Assembly: GCA_900472395.1 (NCBI GenBank)
Contig: UCHV01000016.1
Location: 1-64,000, forward strand
Direction: 5' to 3'
DNA from: Hyphomicrobiales bacterium
GTDB taxonomy: Bacteria > Pseudomonadota > Alphaproteobacteria > Rhizobiales > Rhizobiaceae
Length of the DNA: 64,000 nucleotides
Positions 34,618-42,281 of the stretch are shown one piece after another (within the stretch, counting starts at the first letter, position 1; every line of letters starts with the position of its first letter). The notes beneath the pieces were generated by a model. It did no database searches. It was not told where the DNA came from and saw only the letters and a list, made by a program, of their open reading frames with translations. Made by a program: the position numbers and the translations under genes.

Positions 34618-35531
34618 CAGCGTTTCTCCCGCAGTTCGGAATAGAGATAAGGCACAATGATCGCCGTGATGCCCATCAACATCATTACCGCACTGGCCGA
34701 ACCGACGGCCATCTGGCTGCGTGTGAACGTGTAGGAATACATGAAGGTGGACGGCAGTTCGGTGGCATTGCCCGGCCCGCCACCGGTGAGCGCGATCACC
34801 AGGTCATAGGACTTGATCGCCATATGCGCGAGCACGATGAAGGCCGACAGAAACACCGGGCGCAGCATGGGTATGATGATGCGGCGATAGATTTTTGTCA
34901 GCGGCGCGCCGTCGATCTGCGCGGCCTTGATGATCTCGCCATCGATGCCGCGAAGGCCCGCCAGAAACATCGCCATGACGAAGCCGGAGGCCTGCCAGAC
35001 ACCGGCGATCACGACGGTGTAGATCGCCATGTCCGGGTTCACCAGCCAGTCAAATTTGAAACTCTCCCAGCCGAGATTGTGCATCGTGTTCTCGATGCCG
35101 AGGCCGGGATTGAGAAACCATTTCCATGCCGTGCCGGTAACCACGAAAGACAGCGCCATCGGATAAAGGAAGATCGGCCGCAAGATGCCTTCGGCGCGGA
35201 TGCGCTGGTCCATCAGGATGGCAAGGCCGAGACCGATGGAAATGCACACGCCGATATAAAGCACGCCGAAAATGGCAAGGTTCTTGATCGCCATATACCA
35301 GTTCGGCTGCGACCACAGGCGCACATAGGCATCGAAACCGACGAGCTTGTAGACCGGCAGGATGCGCGAATTGGTGAAGGACAGATAGACGGTCCACAGA
35401 ATGAAACCGTAGACGAACAACAGGATCACCGCAAAGGACGGCGCCAGCACGAGCTTTGGCAAGAGGCCGCGCAGGCCATCTGCGAAAGAGCGGCGCGGCG
35501 GCGTTGCGGCGGCCGGTTCGATTGTGGTCAT
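34617..35531 (-). CDS. Sugar ABC importer permease (MalF type)
   Basis: A 304-residue permease with about six membrane segments, the first at about residues 30-52. The EAA loop is DGEIIKAAQIDGAPLTKIYR; other segments include LALSFVVTGTAWKW-like YPMALSFVVTGTAWKWFLNP. The ATG at 35531 has GGAG at 8 bases. An in-frame start further upstream, at 35603, would run into the large inverted repeat and is rejected. The gap to the binding-protein gene holds that 181-bp repeat. Confidence 0.92.
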   Translation of the reverse strand: MTTIEPAAATPPRRSFADGLRGLLPKLVLAPSFAVILLFVYGFILWTVYLSFTNSRILPVYKLVGFDAYVRLWSQPNWYMAIKNLAIFGVLYIGVCISIGLGLAILMDQRIRAEGILRPIFLYPMALSFVVTGTAWKWFLNPGLGIENTMHNLGWESFKFDWLVNPDMAIYTVVIAGVWQASGFVMAMFLAGLRGIDGEIIKAAQIDGAPLTKIYRRIIIPMLRPVFLSAFIVLAHMAIKSYDLVIALTGGGPGNATELPSTFMYSYTFTRSQMAVGSASAVMMLMGITAIIVPYLYSELREKR

Positions 35532-35577
35532 GATGATCTCCGGCAGAGAGAAATTTCGTGTTGGAGGGATGCAAAAG

Positions 35578-35758
35578 AGCCCCTCACCAACAAAATCTGG
35601 CACTTAGCTGAAGCTAAGATGCCGATTTTGTATCCTCTCCCACAAGGGGAGAGGTAAGTCGCGGATGGCGCAGCGCCCTTATCTCTCCCCTTGCGGGAGA
35701 GAAAGCGATTTCAGCATCTTAGCTTCAGCTAAGTGCTAGAAATCGCAAGTGAGGGGCT
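35578..35758. repeat. 181-bp inverted repeat (cruciform-size) inside the sugar ABC operon
   Basis: The element reads almost the same on both strands. Its outer ends are AGCCCCTCAC and GTGAGGGGCT. Inner blocks are the self-palindrome CTTAGCTGAAGCTAAG on the left and its counterpart on the right, and CTCTCCC...GGGGAGAG blocks on each side of an 18-base centre around 35660-35677. In RNA it would fold into one long hairpin with side hairpins. It lies between the binding-protein stop and the first permease start. Confidence 0.85.
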
Positions 35759-35788
35759 TTCCCCCTCACCTGCACACTCAAGCGCCGA

Positions 35789-37045
35789 TCACTTCGCAGC
35801 GGCAACCGCTTCCGGCAGGCGCTTCAGGGCGGCGGCCGTATCGATCTGGCCGTTCAGATGCTGGGTGACGACGTCGAAGATGGCTTCCTTGACGGCGCCC
35901 GGCTGGGCATACCCGTGTGCCAGCGAACCGACCAGCGTACCGGCCTTTGCGGCATCGGCGACATCCTTGATGCCCTTCTTGCCGCAATCGTCGAACTTGT
36001 CGCCGGGCACGTCGGTACGGGCCGGAACCGAACCCTTGACGGTGTTGAAGGCGATCTGGAAAGCCGGATCCTCGACAGCAGACGCAAGCTTCATCTGCGC
36101 ATCGCGCTTTTCCTCACCCACATCGAACATCACGAACTGGTCGGCGTTGAAGAGCACGTTGCCCTGCGTGCCGGGGAAGCGCATGCACACGAAATCGGTG
36201 CCCGGCTTCTTGTTGGCGCGCAGCCATTCGCCCTTCGACCAGTCACCCATCTGCTGGGCGCCGGCCTTGCCTTCGATGACGAGGGCGGTGGACAGGTTCC
36301 AGTCGCGACCGGAGAAGTTCGGGTCGAAATAGGTGCGAAGCTTGGTCATCGTGTCGAAGACCTTTTTCATCTGATCGCCCGAAAGAGCGGTCGGATCGAG
36401 GTCGATCACGGCCTTCTTGTAGAAATCGATACCGCCGGTCGAAAGAACGACGGATTCCCACAGCGTACCGTCCTGCCACGGCTGGCCGCCATGGGCGATC
36501 GGGGTCAGGCCCTGCTCCTTGAACTTGTCGAGCAGCGCGATCAGCTCATCGATGTTGGCAGGCTCTTTGCCACCGGCCTTGTCGAAGGCGGCCTTGTTCA
36601 GCCACAGCCAGTTGGTGGAGTGCACGTTGACGGGTGCGGCGATCCAGTGGCCGTCATACTTCGAAAACGCCTGCAGCGCTTCAGGGATGACCTTGCCCCA
36701 GCCCTGCTTTTCAGCGAGATCGTCGAGATTGCCGACAACGCCCTGTTCGGCCCAGTCGCGAATGTCGAAACCGAGCATCTGCACGGCAGTCGGCGAATCA
36801 CCGGAGGTGACGCGGGCACGAAGCGCGGTCATGGCCTGAACGCCCGAACCACCTGCAACCGGCATGTCCTTCCAGGAAACGCCTTCCTTGGCGAGGTTTT
36901 CCTTCAGGACGTTGAGCGCTGCAGCTTCACCGCCGGCAGTCCACCAGTGCAGGACTTCAACTTCTTCCGCAGCTTTTGCCGAACCGGCAGCCAGCGCAAT
37001 GAGTGCAGCACCAGCCGCAAGGCTGGCGAAGTTACGCATATTCAT
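35789..37045 (-). CDS. Periplasmic sugar-binding protein of the CUT1 importer (glucose/mannose-like)
   Basis: A 418-residue extracellular solute-binding protein family 1 member. The signal peptide is about 25 residues (ending SAKA-AEEV). The mature start [20 protein letters not shown], then [20 protein letters not shown] and [18 protein letters not shown], resembles glucose/mannose-type binding proteins of Pseudomonas and Thermus. The ligand is inferred only from that resemblance. It is the first gene of the operon; a LacI regulator diverges from it. Confidence 0.88.
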   Translation of the reverse strand: MNMRNFASLAAGAALIALAAGSAKAAEEVEVLHWWTAGGEAAALNVLKENLAKEGVSWKDMPVAGGSGVQAMTALRARVTSGDSPTAVQMLGFDIRDWAEQGVVGNLDDLAEKQGWGKVIPEALQAFSKYDGHWIAAPVNVHSTNWLWLNKAAFDKAGGKEPANIDELIALLDKFKEQGLTPIAHGGQPWQDGTLWESVVLSTGGIDFYKKAVIDLDPTALSGDQMKKVFDTMTKLRTYFDPNFSGRDWNLSTALVIEGKAGAQQMGDWSKGEWLRANKKPGTDFVCMRFPGTQGNVLFNADQFVMFDVGEEKRDAQMKLASAVEDPAFQIAFNTVKGSVPARTDVPGDKFDDCGKKGIKDVADAAKAGTLVGSLAHGYAQPGAVKEAIFDVVTQHLNGQIDTAAALKRLPEAVAAAK

Positions 37046-37170
37046 GATGTCTCTCCCTCAAATCCGGGCTCCTCTCCGGATATGCAAATTTATAACGATA
37101 CAACTATGGTCGGTGTCAACCCGCCAATTGAAGATTGTCAATCAATGGCAAAATCTACCTAAATCACTGA

Positions 37171-37240
37171 ATTTCATCGAAATACACGGATCGGCGAAAA
37201 CAGAACTTGAAATATCAGTTGGCTTTTGCAACGTTTTCAA
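37171..37240. promoter_or_regulatory. Candidate LacI-type operators between sugar operon and its regulator
   Basis: In the 245-bp divergent gap there is a perfect short palindrome ATTTCATCGAAAT at 37171-37183 and a loose LacI-like site TTGCAACGTTTTCAA at 37226-37240. Either could bind the divergent LacI protein. Evidence is pattern only. Confidence 0.3.
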
Positions 37241-37290
37241 GAATGTCGTGCGGCCTCCAGCCGGTCGTGCGTCGCGGAGGAGGACTGCTT

Positions 37291-38361
37291 ATGCCGCTGG
37301 ACGATCTCACGGAGCGCCGTCCCGCACGACGCATAAAAGGCGCTGGGCGCGGCAGCGATGCTTCCCGGCAAACGCCGAAACCGACACTGCGAACCATTGC
37401 CGACCTGACCGGCCTTGCCGTCACCACCGTCTCGCGGGCGCTGGCCGGGGCGCCACAGATCGCGCTCGAAACCCGCCAGCGAGTGGCGCAGGTGGCAGCC
37501 GAAATCGGTTACCTGCCGGACCGCGCCGCCCAGCGTCTGCGCACCGGCCGCACCCATGTGATCAGCCTCATCCTCGATCCGCACGAGGAAATTCTCGGCT
37601 ACGCCACCTCGATGATCAACGGCGTCACGGCAGCGCTTCGCGGCACCTCCTATCACCTTGTCATCTCACCGCATTTTTCCGACAGCCCGCAGATCGAGCC
37701 GGTCAGCCACATCATCCGCAACCGCCTGGCGGACGGCATCATCTTCACCCGCACCGAGCCTATGGATGATCGTGTCAAACTGCTGATGCAGAACGATTTT
37801 CCGTTCATCTGTCATGGCCGAACCGAGCTTGCGACACCGCACCCGTTCGTCGATTACGACAACTACGATTTTGCCTACCGGGCCGCCAAAAAATTGATCG
37901 CGTCGGGCTGCGGCAAACTCACAATCGTGCTGCCACCCGAAACATTCACCTTCGCCCATCACATGCGACACGGCTTCATGACGGCGGTGCGGGAGGAAGG
38001 CGTCGGTTTCGAAATCGCCACCGGCATCACGCTGGACAGCAAATCCGACGATATCCGCCGTTATTTCGACAAGCGACTGAGCCAGCCCTCGCCGCCGGAT
38101 GGTTTTGTCTGTGGTGGTGAGGTGGTTGCGATGTCGATCATGGCTGCCTGTCACGACCACGGACTTCTGCCCGGCCGCGAGGTGGATTTTGTCGCCAAGC
38201 AGACGTCAGGCCTGTTCGACCAGATCCGCCCGCGCGTGGAAACGATCTATGAAGATCTGACCGAGGCAGGGCTGCTTATGGGTCAGATGCTGCTGCGACG
38301 GATTTCCGGTCCGGTGCCCGTGGGCGAATTGCAGCATTTGCAGCGATTGGCAGAAGAATGA
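37291..38361 (+). CDS. LacI-family regulator of the sugar operon
   Basis: A 356-residue regulator. There is a basic N-terminal extension of about 30 residues, then the LacI helix-turn-helix (LRTIADLTGLAVTTVSRALA), hinge (GYLPDRAAQRLRTGRTHVI) and periplasmic-binding-protein-like sensor domain. The ATG at 37291 has a strong GGAGGAGG ribosome site about 7 bases upstream, which decides it against an in-frame start at 37207. Being divergent from the sugar ABC operon, it most likely controls that operon in response to the sugar or its phosphate. Confidence 0.9.
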   Translation: MPLDDLTERRPARRIKGAGRGSDASRQTPKPTLRTIADLTGLAVTTVSRALAGAPQIALETRQRVAQVAAEIGYLPDRAAQRLRTGRTHVISLILDPHEEILGYATSMINGVTAALRGTSYHLVISPHFSDSPQIEPVSHIIRNRLADGIIFTRTEPMDDRVKLLMQNDFPFICHGRTELATPHPFVDYDNYDFAYRAAKKLIASGCGKLTIVLPPETFTFAHHMRHGFMTAVREEGVGFEIATGITLDSKSDDIRRYFDKRLSQPSPPDGFVCGGEVVAMSIMAACHDHGLLPGREVDFVAKQTSGLFDQIRPRVETIYEDLTEAGLLMGQMLLRRISGPVPVGELQHLQRLAEE

Positions 38362-38364
38362 ACA

Positions 38365-38400
38365 AGCCGGATCGGAGACACCCCGATCCGGCTCGATTTG
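38365..38400 (+). terminator. Terminator-like hairpin after the LacI gene
   Basis: An 11-bp perfect stem (AGCCGGATCGG / CCGATCCGGCT) with a 7-base loop begins 4 bases after the stop; the T-run is weak (CGATTTG). Confidence 0.65.
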
Positions 38401-38423
38401 ATGGCGCTGTAGGTCGATATTTC

Positions 38424-38509
38424 CGTCAACCTCGGCCTTGTGCCGAGGATCTAACCACGCCAATAACATCAGACCGTTGCAGATCCTCGGCACAAGCCCG
38501 AGGTTGACG
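38424..38509. repeat. RIME-like double-palindrome repeat, copy 4
   Basis: It lies between the convergent lacI and tctA genes. CGTCAACCTCGGCCTTGTGC opens it, a central spacer follows, then AGATCCTCGGCACAAGCCCG and GGTTGACG. The two halves are each palindromic and also nearly mirror each other. Confidence 0.8.
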
Positions 38510-38545
38510 ACGGAGAGGTTTCCGGCCTTCCAGGCAGGGACGCTA

Positions 38546-40051
38546 TTAATCCTCTTCCTGGAATACCACCTCGCGCTTCGCCTTGACGCTGGGCAGGAAC
38601 ACGATGATCAACACCGCCGCCGCAATAAACAGCAGGCCTGCACTGATCGGCCGCGTGACAAAAGTCGTCGCATCGCCACGCGACAGGATCATCGCGCGCC
38701 GCAGATTTTCCTCCAACAGCGGCCCGAGCACGAAGCCGAGCAGCAGCGGCGCCGGCTCGCAGCGCAGTTTCACCAGCACGTAACCGATGAAACCGAAGAA
38801 GGCGACGGCATAGAGGTCGTAGACATTGGACGAGACGCTGTAGACCCCGATAGAGCAGAACGCCATGATGATAGGGAACAGCACGTAATACGGGATGGTC
38901 AGGAGCTTCACCCACAGCCCGATCAGCGGCAGGTTGAGGATGACCAGCATCAGGTTGCCGATCCACATCGAGGCGATGATGCCCCAGAACAGAGCCGGCT
39001 GTTCGGATGCGACGTTCGGGCCAGGCACGATGCCCTGGATGATCATCGCGCCGATCATCAGCGCCATCACCGGGTTGGCCGGGATGCCGAGGGTGAGCAG
39101 CGGAATGAACGAGGTCTGCGCACCGGCATTGTTGGCGCTTTCAGGCCCCGCCACACCGGCGATGGCGCCATGGCCGAACTCTTCCGGATGCTTCGAGACC
39201 TTCTTTTCAATCGTGTAGGAGGCAAACGCCGCCAGAATGGCACCGCCGCCCGGCAGAATGCCGAGGATGGAACCGACCGCCGTACCGCGCAGGACGGGCG
39301 CGATCATCGCCCTGAAATCCTCGCGGCTTGGCAGCAGACCGCTGACCTTGGACATCAGCACCGTGCGGGTGCTTTCGTTTTCCAGATTGCGCAGGATTTC
39401 CGCAACGCCGAACACACCAACCGCAACGGCGACAAAGTTCAGGCCATCGGAGTATTCACGGATGCCGAGCGTGAAGCGCGGCGTGCCGGAATAGATGTCG
39501 GTACCGACAAGGCCGAGCAGCAGGCCAAGCGAAACCATGGCCAGCGCCTTGATGATCGAGCCATGTGCCAGCGCGATGGAGGAGACGAGACCGACCACCA
39601 TCAGCGAGAAATATTCGGCGGCGCCGAATTGCAGCGCCACTTCGGTGAGCGGCGGCGCAAAAATGGCGACGAGGAAGGTCGACACCGTGCCCGCGAAAAA
39701 CGAGCCGATGGCGGCGATGGCAAGCGCTGCGCCCGCCTTGCCCTTGCGGGCCATCTGGTAACCATCGATAGCGGTGACGGCGGAAGAGGATTCGCCCGGC
39801 ATGTTGATGAGAATGGCGGTGGTGGAGCCGCCATATTGCGCACCGTAATAGATGCCGGCCAGCATGATCAGCGAGGAGACCGGCTCCAGCTGAAACGTGA
39901 TCGGCAACAGCATGGCAATGGTGGCGGTGGCGCCGATCCCCGGCAAAACGCCGATCAACGTGCCGAGCAGCACGCCGATCAGGCAGAAGAACAGGTTGGC
40001 GAGCGAGGTTGCGGTCGAAAATCCGAGCGCGAGATTGTCAAAGAGTTCCAT
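38546..40051 (-). CDS. tctA: Tripartite tricarboxylate transporter large membrane subunit
   Basis: A 501-residue integral membrane protein with about eleven helices. It carries the TctA family motifs GVLPGIGATATIAMLLPITF and GILPGGGAILAAFASYTIEK, and the central GVAGPESANNAGAQTSFIPL. It carries out sodium- or proton-driven uptake of a tricarboxylate or other organic acid delivered by TctC. It is the last gene of tctC-tctB-tctA; it starts 12 bases after tctB. Confidence 0.95.
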   Translation of the reverse strand: MELFDNLALGFSTATSLANLFFCLIGVLLGTLIGVLPGIGATATIAMLLPITFQLEPVSSLIMLAGIYYGAQYGGSTTAILINMPGESSSAVTAIDGYQMARKGKAGAALAIAAIGSFFAGTVSTFLVAIFAPPLTEVALQFGAAEYFSLMVVGLVSSIALAHGSIIKALAMVSLGLLLGLVGTDIYSGTPRFTLGIREYSDGLNFVAVAVGVFGVAEILRNLENESTRTVLMSKVSGLLPSREDFRAMIAPVLRGTAVGSILGILPGGGAILAAFASYTIEKKVSKHPEEFGHGAIAGVAGPESANNAGAQTSFIPLLTLGIPANPVMALMIGAMIIQGIVPGPNVASEQPALFWGIIASMWIGNLMLVILNLPLIGLWVKLLTIPYYVLFPIIMAFCSIGVYSVSSNVYDLYAVAFFGFIGYVLVKLRCEPAPLLLGFVLGPLLEENLRRAMILSRGDATTFVTRPISAGLLFIAAAVLIIVFLPSVKAKREVVFQEED

Positions 40052-40063
40052 GTCGCGCTGATC

Positions 40064-40525
40064 CTAATAACCGAGCCAGGGGCCCAGGATACGGAACGGC
40101 AGGCCGAGACCGTAACTGAACACCAGAATGGAAAAGATTGTGACCGCCACCGACAGGCCGACTGCGGGAAGCGGCTTCATGCGGGTGGAGGCAAAGCAGG
40201 CCACGAAGGCGCAGATGAACAGCGAAGGGCCAAACCCGAGGCCACGCACCGTGATGCCGAACAGGATCGGCGCTGAAAGGATGAAGATCATGCCCCGCCA
40301 GGCGATGCCGCCGACCGGTTCGTGCACCACCCGCAGCGACTGCACCATTATGATGCCGCCGAACAGGATGAGGGCCAGCGCCAGGATGAAGGGGAAATAA
40401 CCCGGCCCCATGCGGAAAGCGGTGCCGAGTTCGAGATCGAGCGATTGCAGGGCAAAAAAGATGCCGAGGCCGACAAAGATCAGCCCGCAGATGAGATTGG
40501 TTCTGTCGAATTTCAGGGAGTTCAT
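40064..40525 (-). CDS. tctB: Tripartite tricarboxylate transporter small membrane subunit
   Basis: A 153-residue protein with four membrane segments, matching the poorly conserved TctB family (GLIFVGLGIFFALQSLDLEL, RMGPGYFPFILALALILFGG). The ATG at 40525 has GGAGA at 5 bases; in-frame starts upstream run into the intergenic repeat and are rejected. It lies between tctC and tctA. Confidence 0.9.
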   Translation of the reverse strand: MNSLKFDRTNLICGLIFVGLGIFFALQSLDLELGTAFRMGPGYFPFILALALILFGGIIMVQSLRVVHEPVGGIAWRGMIFILSAPILFGITVRGLGFGPSLFICAFVACFASTRMKPLPAVGLSVAVTIFSILVFSYGLGLPFRILGPWLGY

Positions 40526-40630
40526 GGTGTCTCCGATGCGTGTGGATCGGGTGGTTTTGTCGTCTGCCTCCAGAGGTTTCGTCCCCTCGTGACCAGAGCT
40601 GTCGCATGTTGATTTCGGCGGTGCCGTTCG

Positions 40631-40775
40631 GCCGATCTCCCCCCTTGAGGGGGAGATGCCCGGCAGGGCAGAGGGGGGTGGTTCCGGCGACATGCCATTT
40701 CCCACGTCTCCGCCGCACCGTTGCTTACCCCCCTCTGTCACCTTTCGGTGACATCTCCCCCTCAGGGGGGAGATC
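40631..40775. repeat. 145-bp intergenic repeat A, between tctC and tctB
   Basis: The element begins GCCGATCTCCCCCCTTGAGG and ends CTCCCCCTCAGGGGGGAGAT plus C. It carries GCCCGGCAGGGCAGAGG, CCGCACCGTTGCTTACCCCC and the perfect hairpin GTCACCTTTCGGTGAC. A second copy lies at 42109-42256 in opposite orientation. The remaining bases of the 338-bp gap hold nothing recognisable. Confidence 0.85.
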
Positions 40776-40863
40776 AAGGGGAGCACGCGGCTCCATCACA
40801 ATTTCAAAGCGATTGCCTTCCACGTGCTGCAGGGTTGAAGACAGGCAACGGCCAGCAAAAACC

Positions 40864-41847
40864 TCAGTCGGCGTACTGGCCAGCCGCCTTGATGACCGGC
40901 TCCCAGCGGGCGATTTCGCTTTCCAGCTTGGCCTTCAGCGCGGCCGGCGTGCCATCCGTTTCCGGCGAAGGCAGAGTGCCGAGTTCGGCGAAACGGGCCG
41001 CGATGTTCGGATCCTTCAGAGCCACCTGCAACGCCTTCGACAGGCGGTCATTGGCCTCGGCCGGCGTGCCCTTCGGCGTGTAGATGCCGTGCCAGATGCC
41101 CACCTGCATGGCCGGCATGCCTTCTTCGGCAACCGTCGGCAAATCCTTGAAGATCGACAGGCGCTCCGGCGAGGTCACGGCATAAGCCTTGATCGTGCCG
41201 CCCTGGATCTGCTTGGTGGTGTTGGTCGTCTGGTCGCACATGATATCCACCTGGCCGCCCAAAAGGTCGGTCATCGCCGGGCCGGTACCCTTGTAGGGCA
41301 CGGTGACGAGAGGCGTTTCGATGGCCGACATGAACAGCATGCCGCAGAGATGCGAGGCAGCACCGATGCCGGCATTCGCCACCGTCACCTTGTCGCTATT
41401 GGCCTTGGCATATTCCACCAGACCTTTGAAATCCTTGACGTCGAGATCCTTGCGGGCAACGACGGTCATCGGCACATCGGTGACGAGGCCGACATATTCG
41501 AAGGCGTTCAGCGTGTCATACGGCAGCTTGCGGTAAAGCGTGGCGCTGGTGGCCATGCCGATATGGTGCAGAAGCACGGTATAACCGTCGGCATCCGCAT
41601 TGGCGACGCGACCGGCACCGAGCGTGCCGCCTGCGCCACCGACGTTTTCGACGATGATCTGCTGGCCGAGATCCTTCGACATGGATTCGGCAACGAGACG
41701 GGCCACCGTATCGGTCGGGCCACCGGCTGCGAACGGAACGACCATGGTGATCGAGCGTGTCGGATAGGTCTGCGCGAATGCGGCAGAAGCGATGACGCCA
41801 GCCGTTGCGAAGGCTGCGGCGCACAGTACAGTATTCAGGATTTTCAT
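40864..41847 (-). CDS. tctC: Tripartite tricarboxylate transporter periplasmic binding protein
   Basis: A 327-residue binding protein of the Bug/TctC family. There is a signal peptide (about 25 residues, ending AFA-QTYP), then the family opening YPTRSITMVVPFAAGGPTDT and the VPYKGTGPAMTDLLGGQVDI motif. Bug proteins bind many carboxylates, so citrate is only one possibility. The ATG at 41847 has GGAGGG at 7 bases. It is the first gene of tctCBA, downstream of a two-component system, and is flanked by inverted copies of one repeat. Confidence 0.93.
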   Translation of the reverse strand: MKILNTVLCAAAFATAGVIASAAFAQTYPTRSITMVVPFAAGGPTDTVARLVAESMSKDLGQQIIVENVGGAGGTLGAGRVANADADGYTVLLHHIGMATSATLYRKLPYDTLNAFEYVGLVTDVPMTVVARKDLDVKDFKGLVEYAKANSDKVTVANAGIGAASHLCGMLFMSAIETPLVTVPYKGTGPAMTDLLGGQVDIMCDQTTNTTKQIQGGTIKAYAVTSPERLSIFKDLPTVAEEGMPAMQVGIWHGIYTPKGTPAEANDRLSKALQVALKDPNIAARFAELGTLPSPETDGTPAALKAKLESEIARWEPVIKAAGQYAD

Positions 41848-41947
41848 TGTTACCCTCCCAGATAAAACCGACCGGACGGCCACGGCTCCTCCCGCTCCGT
41901 CCGAGTGACCTATCTGTCCGCAGCTTGGGGATGGCGCGCAATCAGCC

Positions 41948-41962
41948 GCTTTGCACTTGCCA
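41948..41962 (-). promoter_or_regulatory. Candidate sigma-54 promoter of tctCBA
   Basis: On the minus strand the sequence TGGCAAGTGCAAAGC keeps the invariant GG-N10-GC spacing of sigma-54 promoters (consensus TGGCAC-N5-TTGC), about 100 bases before tctC. The match in the -12 block is imperfect. Confidence 0.35.
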
Positions 41963-41988
41963 GTTTTTCAGGGGGTTCAGAGAGGGTA

Positions 41989-42027
41989 ATGGGTGGAATT
42001 TCACCCATGACGGGCATCACATGGGTG
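41989..42027. promoter_or_regulatory. Clustered activator half-sites (ATGGGTG / CACCCAT) upstream of tctC
   Basis: Three copies of one half-site lie at 41989-41995, 42002-42009 (reverse) and 42020-42027. The last two form an inverted repeat with 10-base spacing that extends as imperfect GAAATCCACCCATG-like arms. The site is 140-180 bases upstream of tctC, the typical place for enhancer sites of NtrC-type regulators such as the one encoded next door. Confidence 0.6.
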
Positions 42028-42108
42028 GATTTCGACACATCGGGATTGGGTGATTGAGTACCGGCAAAGACTTAGGGGGGACTGAGTACGGTGCCGCGGC
42101 CTCCCATT

Positions 42109-42256
42109 GATCTCCCCCCCTTGTGGGAGAGATGTCACCGAAAGGTGACAGAGGGGGGTGAGCAACGGTGCGGCAGAGGAAACCAAAGAGGCATTTGCGC
42201 CAGAATTCCCCTCTCTGCCCTGCCGGGCATCTCCCTCACATGAGGGGGAGATCGGC
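42109..42256. repeat. 148-bp intergenic repeat B, inverted copy of the element at 40631
   Basis: Read on the minus strand it begins GCCGATCTCCCCCTCATGTG and runs through GCCCGGCAGGGCAGAG, CCGCACCGTTGCTCACCCCC and GTCACCTTTCGGTGAC, matching repeat A block for block except for a divergent middle. The two copies flank tctC in inverted orientation. Confidence 0.85.
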
Positions 42257-42281
42257 TGGGCGCACCCTGGAACTTCCAAAC

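Noticed and set aside
38438..40276. 612-codon open frame antisense to tctA and tctB
   Set aside because: Its product is an Arg/His/Gln-rich low-complexity sequence typical of the reverse strand of a GC-rich membrane-protein gene, while the other strand encodes a clear TctA.
35578..42256. Clustered short repeats considered as a CRISPR array
   Set aside because: Copies are few, palindromic, widely separated and differ in length; there are no regularly spaced direct repeats and no cas genes.
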